From the NCBI GenBank assembly GCA_001657295.1, contig LYSW01000032.1, positions 1 through 34,231 of the forward strand: 34,231 nucleotides of DNA, given 5' to 3'. Shown here piece by piece: positions 23,322-33,023 of this stretch (positions are counted from its first letter, which is position 1; each line of letters starts with the position of its first letter). Under the pieces are notes generated by a model. That model had not been told where the DNA came from and made no database searches. It saw only the letters and a program-made list of their open reading frames with translations. The translations under genes were made by a program, and so were the position numbers. Origin of the DNA: Oceanicaulis sp. BBD 1991-10. Its GTDB lineage: Bacteria > Pseudomonadota > Alphaproteobacteria > Caulobacterales > Maricaulaceae.

Positions 23322-25925
23322 CTATTCCGCTTCGTAGGGACCGGAACCGGTGCGGCCCGGATTGCGGAAATCGTCTCCAAAGAAGATGGCGTTGGTCACC
23401 AGCCTTGCGGATCCACGATAATATCCGCGAAACGCCGGATTATCCGCGAACAGGATGACCGAGCCGCGCCCGCGCCGCTCTGCATGAACGACGCCCTGAC
23501 CTTCGAGCCGTTCGCGATTTTCGATCGAGGCGTAGCCCGACTGAATGGGATCGTCGCCGGCGAAGCGAACCGGCAGGGCGAAGGGATTTTCACCGACCGC
23601 GAAGGCCTGGTTTCCGATCTTGTGCACCGACAGCGAGCCGTCCCGGAAACCGAAGCCGATCGGATGGGTGATGTCGATCTCCGCCTCGAAGATGGCGCCT
23701 GAAATCCCAATCTCCGCGTCCCATGCATTGATCGTTTCATAGGCCTGCGGGTCAGGCAGGTCGCCATCCTCACCGTCGTCTTCAAGCCAGCTGGCGTTGG
23801 CGAGTTCGTTGGACACGGCCCACCGGGCGCCGCGACGGATACCGATCAACACGCCGCCGCCGCGGACCCAGCGGTTCAGGCTTTCGGAGAAGTCTTCATC
23901 AAGGCCTGAATAGCTGCCGTTGGGCAGAATGATGTGGGTGTAGCGGTCCAGCATGGCGCCGGAAAGTGAGCTGACATCGATCATGGAGACGGGCATGGCC
24001 TGCTCATGGTCGAGAAGGTGCCAGAGCTCGCCCGCGTCATTCATGGAGACGCCGCGCCCGGTCACCAGCAAGACTTCCGGCGTCTCGATATTGCTCAATG
24101 CAAAACCGCCCAGATCCGAGCCTTGGCTCGTAATGGCTGTGGTCGCCGCATGGACCATGACGCTGTCCTCGCGCGCGGCGCGCACCATCAGGGCGTGAAT
24201 ATCGTCGGCGGACAAGGATTGTCCCGCGATCGCAACCATGATCGCGCCGCGTCCCGGCGAGACCTCTCCTCGCGTCGTGGTCACCGTGGTTTCATCGGGA
24301 ATGACGCGGGCGCGCAGGCCGGCGTCGAGCAGGCGGTAAAGCGCTCGCGGCGCGTAATAGCTGTCCCACTCCATGACGTAGACATAGGGCGACCGGTCCG
24401 GATCGGGCGCTGCGCGCTCAAATCCGTCAAGCGCCTCCGCGGACACGTTCGAGCCGAACAGGCCGCTGCGGACGATCGAATAATCCAGGTCCCAGGCGAG
24501 CGGCTGGGTCCAGCCGGACACGTCGTAGAACTCGCTCTTGTCGGTGATGAGCTGGGCTTCGAACAGGCCCTGAACCACCCGGTAATGATCCTGATCGACC
24601 GGCACGTAAATCGAAGCGCCCGGCTCGTAATCGCGGCCGTCCGCGCGGACGGTCTGGCTGAGCGCCTGAACCTCGACGCGGTGCACGCCAAGCATGTCGA
24701 TGAAGTCAGCCAGGCGCGCCTGGTCAGGAGAGGTCACCAGATAGCCGGAAACGGGATCTGCGTCGGCGAGCCGCCGCGATTCATTGAAGAAATCGCGCAG
24801 ATGCGCCTGCAGATCGGTGCGGCGCTGGTGTCCGGCGCGGATCAGGGCCAGCGCGACGCGGGCTTGCTGGCCGACCTTGTCGTCATAGCGAAGGGTTCCG
24901 TATTCCGTTTCCTGAAGGATGCCGCGCACCGAGCTTTGCTCAAAGAGATAGGGCACCGATCCGACCAGGCCCGGATAGCTCGAGCCGTAGCCCAGATAGA
25001 AATCGTCGAAGACTTCCTCGGTGACGTAAAGCGCGCCTTCGCCGTCAAGCTGCTCGGCGAGCAGGGCGTTCATTTCCAGGTTCAGCTGAAGCGCGTCCTG
25101 GCTGAGCAAGGGATGCAGCCCGTCCACGGGACCCGGCGAGAAGAAATAAGTCGAGTTCCGGCCCATTTCGTGAAAATCGATGGCGAGTCCGGGCAGCCAG
25201 TCATGGGTGGCCTCGACGACGGCGCGCGCTTCAGGCTGATTGACCGGAATCCACTGCCGGTTCAGATCGAACCAATAATGATTGGTCCGGCCCCACGGCC
25301 ATTCATAAAAGTGTTCGCGATGCTGCGGATCGGCCACCGGCGTGCGCGCGTGGTGCATATTGGTCCACTCGGCGAAGCGGTTGGCTCCGTCCGGATTGAC
25401 CATGACGATCATGTGAATGACCGTCTCCTCCAACAAGGCTTCGATTTCTGCGCCCTGTCCGGCGGCCAGGTGATAGAGGATCAGCTTGGCGCCGTCATAG
25501 CTCGACGGTTCCGAGCCATGGACGCCGAAGGTCATTTGGACGATGGCGGGATGGCCGGCGGGCGCCGGATCCGACCCCGCCCGGGCAAGCGCGAGCTGGG
25601 CCTGGCGAATATCCTCCAGGCGCGCCTGGTTCTCCGGCGAGGTGATCGTGATCCGTTGGATCGGGCGGCCGAAATGACTGCGGCCGATGGTGGTCACGCT
25701 GACGCGATCGGACGCGGCGTCGACGGCGCGAACATATTCGCGGTGAAGCGCCGGCGTGAAAATGATTTCGCCGGCGCGATACCCGGTGACGGCTTCTGGG
25801 GTCGGAACGGCGCGATCATACTCGACGCCCTGGTCCAGCAGGACGTCGATCGGCTTTGGCTCATAGGCGTTCGCGGCCGCTGAGGCGATGAACAGGGCGA
25901 AGCCGGCGGCGAAGATGCGCAGCAT
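23322..25925 (-). CDS. Secreted M14-family zinc carboxypeptidase-like protein
   Basis: An 867-residue protein with a signal peptide (residues 1-20, ending AAANA) and an M14 metallopeptidase domain. Zinc ligands are in TFGVHGSEPSS (His136, Glu139) and AIDFHEMGRNSTYFF (His252). The substrate-binding DLNRQW (about 220-225) fits the family's N-R pair. The remaining C-terminal part (about residues 400-867) contains an ordered region with SLSGAMLDRYTHIILPNGSYSGL and RWVRGGGVLIGIRRGARW, which resembles the class I amidotransferase-like fold found after M14 domains in similar large proteins. ATG 25925 is used, as the residues before it are not family-like and the signal peptide starts there. It is divergent from a TonB receptor gene. 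It is likely periplasmic or exported, trimming peptides. Confidence 0.88.
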   Translation of the reverse strand: MLRIFAAGFALFIASAAANAYEPKPIDVLLDQGVEYDRAVPTPEAVTGYRAGEIIFTPALHREYVRAVDAASDRVSVTTIGRSHFGRPIQRITITSPENQARLEDIRQAQLALARAGSDPAPAGHPAIVQMTFGVHGSEPSSYDGAKLILYHLAAGQGAEIEALLEETVIHMIVMVNPDGANRFAEWTNMHHARTPVADPQHREHFYEWPWGRTNHYWFDLNRQWIPVNQPEARAVVEATHDWLPGLAIDFHEMGRNSTYFFSPGPVDGLHPLLSQDALQLNLEMNALLAEQLDGEGALYVTEEVFDDFYLGYGSSYPGLVGSVPYLFEQSSVRGILQETEYGTLRYDDKVGQQARVALALIRAGHQRRTDLQAHLRDFFNESRRLADADPVSGYLVTSPDQARLADFIDMLGVHRVEVQALSQTVRADGRDYEPGASIYVPVDQDHYRVVQGLFEAQLITDKSEFYDVSGWTQPLAWDLDYSIVRSGLFGSNVSAEALDGFERAAPDPDRSPYVYVMEWDSYYAPRALYRLLDAGLRARVIPDETTVTTTRGEVSPGRGAIMVAIAGQSLSADDIHALMVRAAREDSVMVHAATTAITSQGSDLGGFALSNIETPEVLLVTGRGVSMNDAGELWHLLDHEQAMPVSMIDVSSLSGAMLDRYTHIILPNGSYSGLDEDFSESLNRWVRGGGVLIGIRRGARWAVSNELANASWLEDDGEDGDLPDPQAYETINAWDAEIGISGAIFEAEIDITHPIGFGFRDGSLSVHKIGNQAFAVGENPFALPVRFAGDDPIQSGYASIENRERLEGQGVVHAERRGRGSVILFADNPAFRGYYRGSARLVTNAIFFGDDFRNPGRTGSGPYEAE

Positions 25926-26080
25926 GGTGTTGAAACTCCCCGGGATCCGTGTCGCGGGGAACGGTAAGCGGGAACGCCGGACCGTCAAGGCGAAGCGATG
26001 GCGCCTGCAGCCTTTTGTTCAGCGCACAATGGCCTAGGTATGCGGACAGGTTCACCCGCGTCGCTTTGGAGCCGCCTCTC

Positions 26081-28087
26081 ATGCGCATGATTTTCGCCAG
26101 CCTCGCCGTTATTCTGACCGCGCTTCCGGCACAGGCTCAGGAGACCGACGACGTCGTCATCGTGACCGCCTCACGCCTGGCCGAAGCGCGGAGCGAAAGC
26201 TCGACGCCGGTCTCGGTGCTCGGCGCTGCGGAGCTCGAACGTCTCGGCGCGCACCATGCCGCCGAAGCCCTCAACCGCGCGCCGGGCGTATTCGTGCACC
26301 GGGGCAATGGCGTCGAGCATCTCACCGCGGTGCGCTCGGCGGTTCTGACGGGCGGCGCCGGAGCGGGCAGCTTCCTATACCTCCAGGACGGCGTCGGCCT
26401 TCGCGCGCCCGGCTTCGCCAACATCAACGGCATGATGGAGGCGCCGGACGGCCTGGCCGGCCAGATCGAGGTGATCCGGGGGCCGGGCGGACCGGCCTAC
26501 GGCTCCAATGCGCTCCATGGCCTTATCAATGTGCTGACGCCCGATCCTTCCATCCCATCTGCGCTGCTGGAGGTCGAAGCGGGGGCCTATGGCCGTGGCC
26601 GGCTACGGACGAGCGCGTCAGGCGAGACAGGCTTTGGAGCCGCCTATGGCGGTCTGTCGGTGCGGCGCGAAGACGGTTGGCGCGACGACGCGAGCCTGCT
26701 GCAGATCGCAGCGCTTGCGCGCCTGGACGGCGAGGTCGGCGCGACCCGATGGTCGGCACGCGCCACACTGATCGATCTCGATCAGGAGACCGCCACCTTC
26801 GTACGCGGCTTTGAAGCCTATCGCGATGAAGCCGCCTCCCGGCGCAATGCCGATCCGGAAGCCTTCCGCAATGTCCGCGCCGCGCGCGCCAGCCTGCATT
26901 TGGAACACCCGTTCTCCGAGACGTTGACCCTTACAGGGGTTGGTTATGTGCGCAGCAATGTGATGGATTTTCGCCTGCACTTTTTGCCGTCGGAGGCTCT
27001 TGAGGAGACCGCGCACGACAGCGTCGGGCTTCAGTCGAGCCTGGTGTGGACGACGGATCGGACCCGAGCGGCGGTCGGGGTGGATGCGGACTTCACGGAC
27101 GGTGCGCTGTTCGAGTTTCAGGACCGCCCTACGGTCGGGCCTTTCGTCCAGGGTCTTCACTATGATTATCAGATCGACGCCAGCGTGCTGGCGGCGTTCG
27201 CGCAAGTCCGCCACGCGGTGACGGATGCGCTCAGCGTCGAAGCCGGCCTGCGCGCCGAGCGGACGGAGTATGAATACGACAACCGCGCGCCGGATGGCGC
27301 GATCGGGCGCTATCTGCGTCCGGCGGACCGCTCAGACGATTTCACGACGCTGGCGCCTAGCGCAGGTCTGACCTGGCGGGCGAGCGAACAGGTCCAGGTC
27401 TTCTCCCGAATCGCCCGGGGCGTGCGCGCGCCCCAGACCGCGGAGCTATATCGCCTGCAGCCCGGCCAGGTGATCGACGGGATCGAACCGGAAGAGCTCG
27501 ACAGCCTCGAGGCGGGCGTGCGTGTCCGGGGCCGACGCGGCCGGATCGAGCTCGCCGCCTTCGTCATGGACAAGCGCAATGTGTTTTTCCGCGATGCGGA
27601 CGGGGTGAATGTCACAGACGGCGAGACGCGCCATCACGGCGTGGAGTTGGAAGCGGTCTATGAGCTTGCGCCGACGCTTACGACGGCGGTCTCCGCAAGC
27701 TGGGCGGTGCATGAATACGCATTCGACAGGTCGGTCGGGAACGCCTCGGAGACCATTGTCGACGGCGCGCGCCTGGACACTGCGCCGGAATGGCTTTGGA
27801 ACGCCCGTCTGATCTGGTCGCCGAACGATCTCTGGCGGCTGGAGGGCGAATGGGTGCATGTGGGCGAATACTTCGCCAACGCCGCCAACTCCGCGCGCTA
27901 TGACGGGCACGACCTGCTCAATCTGCGCGCCCGTTACAGCTTCTCAGACCGGGTTGAGCTCTTCGGCGCGGTGCGTAACCTGCTTGATGAGCGTTATGCC
28001 GAGCGCGCCGACTTCGCATTTGGAAGCTATCGATACTTCCCCGGCGAGCCGCGCGGCCTTTCGATCGGCCTGCGCATTCGCAGATAG
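26081..28087 (+). CDS. TonB-dependent outer-membrane receptor (second)
   Basis: A 668-residue TonB-dependent receptor. The signal peptide (RMIFASLAVILTALPAQAQ) is followed by a TonB box-like DDVVIVTASR, the plug (STPVSVLGAAELERLG, ALNRAPGVFVHRG, FLYLQDGVGLR, IEVIRGPGGPAYGSNALHGLINVLTP) and a beta-barrel. The barrel ends VRNLLDERYAERADFAFGSYRYFPGEPRGLSIGLRI, the standard final strands. It is of the shorter colicin/ferric-siderophore-like (BtuB/CirA) class. ATG 26081 is chosen at the signal peptide; ATG 26087 is a close alternative. The serine hydrolase gene follows after 12 bases, and the M14 peptidase is divergent. The cargo could be a peptide-containing or esterified compound; this is inferred from the neighbours only. 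Confidence 0.92.
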   Translation: MRMIFASLAVILTALPAQAQETDDVVIVTASRLAEARSESSTPVSVLGAAELERLGAHHAAEALNRAPGVFVHRGNGVEHLTAVRSAVLTGGAGAGSFLYLQDGVGLRAPGFANINGMMEAPDGLAGQIEVIRGPGGPAYGSNALHGLINVLTPDPSIPSALLEVEAGAYGRGRLRTSASGETGFGAAYGGLSVRREDGWRDDASLLQIAALARLDGEVGATRWSARATLIDLDQETATFVRGFEAYRDEAASRRNADPEAFRNVRAARASLHLEHPFSETLTLTGVGYVRSNVMDFRLHFLPSEALEETAHDSVGLQSSLVWTTDRTRAAVGVDADFTDGALFEFQDRPTVGPFVQGLHYDYQIDASVLAAFAQVRHAVTDALSVEAGLRAERTEYEYDNRAPDGAIGRYLRPADRSDDFTTLAPSAGLTWRASEQVQVFSRIARGVRAPQTAELYRLQPGQVIDGIEPEELDSLEAGVRVRGRRGRIELAAFVMDKRNVFFRDADGVNVTDGETRHHGVELEAVYELAPTLTTAVSASWAVHEYAFDRSVGNASETIVDGARLDTAPEWLWNARLIWSPNDLWRLEGEWVHVGEYFANAANSARYDGHDLLNLRARYSFSDRVELFGAVRNLLDERYAERADFAFGSYRYFPGEPRGLSIGLRIRR

Positions 28088-28099
28088 GGGAGAACCCGG

Positions 28100-29293
28100 A
28101 TGAAACAGATCATCGCCGCCGTCCTTCTGCTCGCCAGCCCGGCCTTCGCGCAAGATTACGTGCCGCCGACCGGTGATGATGGCTGGGAGCGGCGCGACCC
28201 GGCCGAGCTAGGTCTTGATCCTGAAGCGGTCCGAGCCGCCACGCAGTTCGCCATCGCCAACGAAACCCGGCATCCGCCTGAATTGGAGGCGATCAGCCCG
28301 GCGCGCGACCTGCCGACGACGGTGCCGCTGACCTGGGCGTTCGAACCGTTTTCAAGCCCCGTCGGCCCCCTGCAGGCGCGCGGCGAACCCAGCGGCGTGA
28401 TCTTGAAAGACGGCTATATCGTTGCTGAGTGGGGTGAGCCGGCGCGGGTCGATATGACCTTCTCGATCACCAAGACCTTTTTAAGCCATGTCGTTGGCCT
28501 GGCCGTCGAGGACGGCCTGATCGAAAACGTCAATGACACGGTCGCTCCCTATGTCGCCGATGCGCGCTTCTCGACAGACCATAATGCGCCGATCACCTGG
28601 GATCAGTTGCTGCGGCAGACCAGCGGCTGGTGGGGCACGCTGTTTGGCAAGCCTGCCTGGGCTGATCGTCCGGCTCGTGATGATCCTGCACGCGATCTGG
28701 TGGCGGGACCGCCGACGCCTGGAGAGCACTGGGAATACAATGATGTACGCGTCAATGCGCTGGCGCTCGCGGCGCTTCACGTCTTCGAACGCCCGCTTCC
28801 CGACGTGTTGCGCGACCGCCTCATGGAGCCGATGGGCTCGACGAGCGACTGGGCGTGGCACGGATATGAAAACTCTCTCGTCCAGATCAATGGCGAGCCG
28901 ATGCGATCGGTCTCCGGCGGCGGGCATTGGGGCGGCGGGGTGTTTCTTTCGACATACGATCTGGCGCGCCTCGGTCTGCTTGGGTCCCGGTCCGGTGATT
29001 GGGGCGGCGAGCAGCTGCTCTCCGAGGCCTGGTTTGAAGCCTCGCTGACGCCGACTGAGACTGCGCCGTCCTACGGATACATGAATTTCTTCCTGAACCG
29101 GCCCGGCCTGGACGGGGCCGCGATTCAGGCGCCCAGCGCGCCGCCAACCGCCTTCGCCTATCTGGGCGCCGGCTCCAACATGGTCTTCATCAGCCCGGAG
29201 CATGATCTTGTCGCCGTGGTCCGCTGGATCGACCGGGGCCAGCGCAACGCCTTCATCGAGCAGCTCATGGCCGCGGTGGAGGCCGAGCCCTGA
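28100..29293 (+). CDS. Class-C beta-lactamase-type serine hydrolase, exported
   Basis: A 397-residue serine hydrolase of the beta-lactamase/transpeptidase-like family. The signal peptide MKQIIAAVLLLASPAFAQ is cleaved after about residue 18. The SxxK motif is SITK (Ser122, Lys125). The second motif position reads EYND (Tyr213-Asn214). GGGHWGGGVFLSTYDLARLG follows. The family's third motif (KTG/HxG) is not evident as such; the stretch YLGAGSNMVFISPEHDLVAV holds that strand. Such proteins are mostly esterases, amidases or D-aminopeptidases rather than antibiotic-resistance enzymes. GGGGAG precedes ATG 28100. It is 12 bases after the TonB receptor, so it probably processes the receptor's cargo in the periplasm. 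A small GCCCTG-AAAA-CAGGGC hairpin spans the stop codon. Confidence 0.87.
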   Translation: MKQIIAAVLLLASPAFAQDYVPPTGDDGWERRDPAELGLDPEAVRAATQFAIANETRHPPELEAISPARDLPTTVPLTWAFEPFSSPVGPLQARGEPSGVILKDGYIVAEWGEPARVDMTFSITKTFLSHVVGLAVEDGLIENVNDTVAPYVADARFSTDHNAPITWDQLLRQTSGWWGTLFGKPAWADRPARDDPARDLVAGPPTPGEHWEYNDVRVNALALAALHVFERPLPDVLRDRLMEPMGSTSDWAWHGYENSLVQINGEPMRSVSGGGHWGGGVFLSTYDLARLGLLGSRSGDWGGEQLLSEAWFEASLTPTETAPSYGYMNFFLNRPGLDGAAIQAPSAPPTAFAYLGAGSNMVFISPEHDLVAVVRWIDRGQRNAFIEQLMAAVEAEP

Positions 29294-29364
29294 AAACAGG
29301 GCGCCCATTGCCAATGATGGTCGGCGCAGGCTAGCTGATCGCCGGTTTGACCGGAGGATGGCCG

Positions 29365-30999
29365 ATGCCGGAACGCACTGGCGCCCAGCACCTGATCGAT
29401 GCGCTCGCCGCAAATGGCGTGACACGGATTTATGGCGTTCCTGGAGAGAGTTACCTCTCTGCTCTTGATGCTTTGGTTGAAGCGGAGATCGACTTCATTC
29501 AATGCCGTCATGAGGCCGGCGCCGCCAATATGGCGGAGGCCCATGGCAAGCTGACGGGCCGGCCCGGCGTCTGTTTCGTAACGCGCGGGCCAGGCGCCAC
29601 GCAGGCCGCCGTCGGCGTCCATACGGCGTTTCAAGATTCCACGCCGATGATCCTTCTGGTCGGTCAGGTGCGGCTGGAGGATGAAGGCCGCGAGGGCTTT
29701 CAGGAGCTCGACTATGCGCAGGCGTTCGCCGGGCTGGCCAAGGCGGCTTTTGAGATCCGCGACGCCGCGCGCATGCCGGAACAGATGATGCGGGCTTACG
29801 CCATCGCCATGAATGGCCGGCCGGGTCCGGTCGTCGTCGGCCTGCCTGAAGACATGTTGACGGCGAAAGCGAGCGCGTCCGCCGCCGCGGCGCTGGCGCC
29901 GGCGCGCAATGAGATATCCGAGGCGCTCGCCACGGAGATAGCAGCCCGCATTGATGCGGCGGACCGCCCGCTCTTGATGGTCGGCGGGCCAGGCTGGGAC
30001 GCGGCGTCGCGAGACGCGATCGCCAGCTTCGCCGAGATGACGGCCTGCCCGGTGGTCACGGCGTTTCGCGGCAAGTCGCTGATCGACAATACCCACGCCT
30101 GCTATGCCGGCGAGGCGGGCATCGGTGCGAACCCGGCCTTGATCGATGCGCTTCGCGAAAGCGATCTGATCTTGGCGATCGGTCCGCGCCTGGGCGAAAT
30201 GACGACCCAGTCCTACCGGTTGTTCGATGTGCCTGACGGCGTCGCGGACCGGCTGATCCATGTCCATCCCGGCGGCGAGGAGCTGGGCCGGGTGCACCGC
30301 CCGATGCTGGCTGCAGCGGCGCGGTCCGGCGCCGCCATGGCCGCCATCGCGGGCGCCGCGAGGCCCGAACGCGCCTTGGAACGCGCAGGCTGGGTGAGGG
30401 CGCGGCGCGCAGCCTATGTAAGGCCGGTTTCGGTGACGGGCGCGGTCAATCCCTCGAAAATCTGGGCCGATATGGCCGAGAAATATGCAGAGACGGCGAT
30501 CCTCACCAATGGCGCGGGCAATTTCGCCGCCTGGCTTCATCGCTTCTACCAGCATAGAGCATGGCCCAGCCAGTTGGCGCCGACGTCCGGCGCCATGGGC
30601 TACGGCCTGCCGGCGGCCATCGCGGCGAAGCTGGAACACCCGGAGCGTCCCGTGATTTGCGCTGCGGGAGACGGTGACTTCCTGATGGCGGCCCCCGAAC
30701 TCGCAACGGCGGTCCAGCACCGCGCCAATATCGTGGTCTGCGTCTTCGACAATGGCGCTTACGGCACCATCCGCATGCATCAGGAGATGCATTATCCCGG
30801 CCGTGTCAGCGGCACAGGCCTGGCCAATCCCGACTTCAAGGCGATGGCGGAAAGCTTTGGCGCCGCCGGCTTTTTCGCTGACACGACACAGGGCGCGATC
30901 GCAGCGATCGACGAAGCGCTTAAGGCCGGGCGGCCGGCCCTGGTGCACATTCAGCAGAGCCTGGCCGATATCGCGCCCGGCAAGACGCTGGCGCTTTGA
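29365..30999 (+). CDS. Thiamine-diphosphate-dependent enzyme (acetolactate-synthase-like)
   Basis: A 544-residue ThDP enzyme with all three domains. The N-terminal Pyr domain has the catalytic glutamate in CRHEAGAANMAEAHGKLTG, then VTRGPGATQAAVGVHTA and PMILLVGQV. The central domain has LLMVGGPGWD and VVTAFRGKSLIDN. The C-terminal PP domain has the ThDP motif AAGDGDFLMAAPELATAV...VCVFDNGAYG. It resembles acetolactate synthase large subunits, but it is shorter than typical AHAS and no small regulatory subunit gene is adjacent. It may therefore act on another 2-oxo acid (decarboxylase or carboligase). ATG 29365 has GGAGGA at good spacing; the frame extends back to TTG 29347. It follows the serine hydrolase by 71 bases and may or may not share its transcript. 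Confidence 0.88.
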   Translation: MPERTGAQHLIDALAANGVTRIYGVPGESYLSALDALVEAEIDFIQCRHEAGAANMAEAHGKLTGRPGVCFVTRGPGATQAAVGVHTAFQDSTPMILLVGQVRLEDEGREGFQELDYAQAFAGLAKAAFEIRDAARMPEQMMRAYAIAMNGRPGPVVVGLPEDMLTAKASASAAAALAPARNEISEALATEIAARIDAADRPLLMVGGPGWDAASRDAIASFAEMTACPVVTAFRGKSLIDNTHACYAGEAGIGANPALIDALRESDLILAIGPRLGEMTTQSYRLFDVPDGVADRLIHVHPGGEELGRVHRPMLAAAARSGAAMAAIAGAARPERALERAGWVRARRAAYVRPVSVTGAVNPSKIWADMAEKYAETAILTNGAGNFAAWLHRFYQHRAWPSQLAPTSGAMGYGLPAAIAAKLEHPERPVICAAGDGDFLMAAPELATAVQHRANIVVCVFDNGAYGTIRMHQEMHYPGRVSGTGLANPDFKAMAESFGAAGFFADTTQGAIAAIDEALKAGRPALVHIQQSLADIAPGKTLAL

Positions 31000-31157
31000 G
31001 CCGCCGGGCCGGCGCAGCGAGGCTTAGAGGCTCACGATAGCCAATCGAGTCCGCATTGGGTTCACGGCGAGGTCTCTGCGCGGCGGCCGTGGCCGGGGTT
31101 TCAGGATGTCGCGGTTCGCGCTATCTCCCGCTGAGATTTCAGCATGTGGAGCGGCCG

Positions 31158-32360
31158 ATGCCCCAGACCTTCTATGATCGCCTGAGCGAGACCCTTGAGG
31201 AGATCAAGGCGGACGGGCTCTACAAGCGCGAGCGCATCATCACCTCGCAGCAATTCTCCGAAATCGACGTCAGGCGCAACGGCGCTTCGAGCCATGTGCT
31301 GAACTTTTGCGCTAATAATTATATGGGCCTGGCCAACCGGACCGAGCTGATCGACGCGGCCAAGGTTGCGCTGGACCGTTACGGTTTCGGCGTGGCCTCG
31401 GTGCGCTTCATCTGCGGCGCGCAGGAGGTCCACCGCCAGCTGGAGCAGAAGCTCGCCCAATTCACCGGACAGGAAGACGCCATTCTTTACGCCGCCGCGT
31501 TCGACGCCAATGGCGGGGTGTTTGAACCGCTGCTGGGTCCGGAAGACGCCATCGTGTCTGACGCACTCAACCATGCCTCGATCATCGACGGCGTTCGCTT
31601 GTGCAAAGCCAAGCGCTATCGCTACGCCAATTCGGACATGAATGATCTTGAGGCCCAGCTCAAACAGGCCCGGGCCGACGGCGCGCGCACGATCCTGATC
31701 GTCACCGACGGCGTGTTTTCGATGGACGGCTATATCGCGGATTTGAAATCCATCTGTGATCTTGCGGACCGATATGACGCGCTGACCATGGTTGATGATT
31801 GCCACGCCCATGGCTTTATGGGCGCAAAAGGGCGCGGCACGCCGGAGCATTGCGGCGTGATGGGCCGGATCGACATCATCACCGGTACGCTGGGCAAGGC
31901 GTTGGGGGGCGCCATGGGCGGCTTCACCGCGGCCAAGCAGCCCGTGATCGACATGCTGCGCCAGCGCTCGCGCCCCTATCTCTTCTCCAACTCGCTGGCG
32001 CCCTCCATCGCGGGGGCGAGCCTGAAAGCGCTCGACATGATTGAAGACGGCGATGATTTGCGCGCGCGCCTGTTCGACAACGCCAGACGCTTCCGCGCCG
32101 GCATGACGCAAGCGGGCTTCGAATTGCTGCCCGGCGAACACCCGATCATTCCGGTCATGCTGGGCGATGCGGCGCTAAGCCAGAAGATGGCGGACTCGCT
32201 CATGGAGGAGGGGGTCTATGTGATCGGCTTCTTCTATCCGGTCGTGCCCAAAGGCAAAGCCCGGATCCGCACCCAGATGAGCGCCGCCCATACGCCGGAA
32301 ATGATTGACCGTGCGGTGGCTGCGTTCACGAAGGTGGGCAAGAAATTGGGCGTGGTTTAG
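31158..32360 (+). CDS. kbl: Glycine C-acetyltransferase (2-amino-3-ketobutyrate CoA ligase)
   Basis: A 400-residue PLP enzyme of the alpha-oxoamine synthase family that splits 2-amino-3-oxobutyrate with CoA into glycine and acetyl-CoA. It begins [28 protein letters not shown], as in known Kbl proteins. It contains [79 protein letters not shown], and the PLP-lysine motif [13 protein letters not shown] (about residue 245). ATG 31158 has GGAG at good spacing; the longer frame from 31056 is not family-like. With tdh downstream it forms the threonine-to-glycine catabolic pair, here interrupted by a small membrane-protein gene. The 158 bases upstream show no clear promoter. Confidence 0.95.
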   Translation: MPQTFYDRLSETLEEIKADGLYKRERIITSQQFSEIDVRRNGASSHVLNFCANNYMGLANRTELIDAAKVALDRYGFGVASVRFICGAQEVHRQLEQKLAQFTGQEDAILYAAAFDANGGVFEPLLGPEDAIVSDALNHASIIDGVRLCKAKRYRYANSDMNDLEAQLKQARADGARTILIVTDGVFSMDGYIADLKSICDLADRYDALTMVDDCHAHGFMGAKGRGTPEHCGVMGRIDIITGTLGKALGGAMGGFTAAKQPVIDMLRQRSRPYLFSNSLAPSIAGASLKALDMIEDGDDLRARLFDNARRFRAGMTQAGFELLPGEHPIIPVMLGDAALSQKMADSLMEEGVYVIGFFYPVVPKGKARIRTQMSAAHTPEMIDRAVAAFTKVGKKLGVV

Positions 32361-32454
32361 CGGCCTGAGCAGGCGCTGAGCTTCGCAGAACCGCCTCGCG
32401 CTCGGCCCGATGGATGTGGTTAAATCCACCGCACCATACCGGGGGAGATCCGCC

Positions 32455-32952
32455 ATGACCGACGCCGCCTTTTCGCCCGCGTCTAAAGCTCGGCCCTCAG
32501 ACGAGCGATTGGCGTTTCTGAGTAATTTCCACGACATCGTCACGACCATCGGGGTTTTGGTCCTGTTCGCCGGTCTGGGTCTGGGCGCCGGGCAGGTCTT
32601 CAACCAGGTCGATCCGGACACGGGCAGCTTGGCATTCGACGCGCGTTGGATTGGCTTGGCGCTGGCGATCGCGGGCGTCGCCTGGCTGGCGTCCTCCGTC
32701 CTGGTCAGGCGCCAGCGACGCATCCTGCCGGGCATCGTTCTCAGCGTGGTCTTCATTTCGGCCCTAAGCGCCGTCCTGATTTATCTCCACACCCAGCTCA
32801 CTTTGCAGCTTAACGGCGGGCTGTCGCTTGAGGCGGCGTTCGGCTCGCTCAGCAGCATCCATGAGCCGTCCCGCGACGCCGCCAACTACGCGTGGGCCGA
32901 ATTGCCCTGGACCGTGCGGATCTTCCCGCCCGGCGCCGCCGCTGACGGCTAA
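32455..32952 (+). CDS. Small membrane protein between kbl and tdh, unknown function
   Basis: A 165-residue protein that I do not recognise. After a polar N-terminus there are about three to four hydrophobic spans: IGVLVLFAGLGLGAG, WIGLALAIAGVAWLASSVLV, and PGIVLSVVFISALSAVLIYLH. A basic RRQRR stretch between spans 2 and 3 suggests a cytoplasmic loop. The C-terminal 45 residues are polar. ATG 32455 has GGGGGAG upstream; an in-frame ATG at 32410 lacks one. It sits 94 bases after kbl and 71 before tdh, on the same strand, so it is likely co-expressed with threonine catabolism. A transport or sensing role is only a guess. Confidence 0.8.
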   Translation: MTDAAFSPASKARPSDERLAFLSNFHDIVTTIGVLVLFAGLGLGAGQVFNQVDPDTGSLAFDARWIGLALAIAGVAWLASSVLVRRQRRILPGIVLSVVFISALSAVLIYLHTQLTLQLNGGLSLEAAFGSLSSIHEPSRDAANYAWAELPWTVRIFPPGAAADG

Positions 32953-33023
32953 GCGGACTTTTCCCGGTTGACGCTTCGTGCTCAAAACCGGCGGAAAGAA
33001 AAAGACCGATTGGGAGTGCAATC

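Noticed and set aside
24006-25883. 625-codon plus-strand open frame opposite the M14 gene
   Set aside because: It is an antisense shadow common in G+C-rich DNA. The minus-strand protein has a signal peptide and M14 zinc motifs; this frame has none.
29287-29302. GCCCTG-AAAA-CAGGGC hairpin over the serine hydrolase stop codon as a terminator
   Set aside because: The stem is only six pairs and no T tract follows, so it is too weak to call.
29158-30948. 596-codon minus-strand open frame opposite the ThDP enzyme
   Set aside because: The plus-strand protein has complete ThDP-enzyme motifs. The antisense frame is His/Arg/Gly-rich with no recognisable domain.
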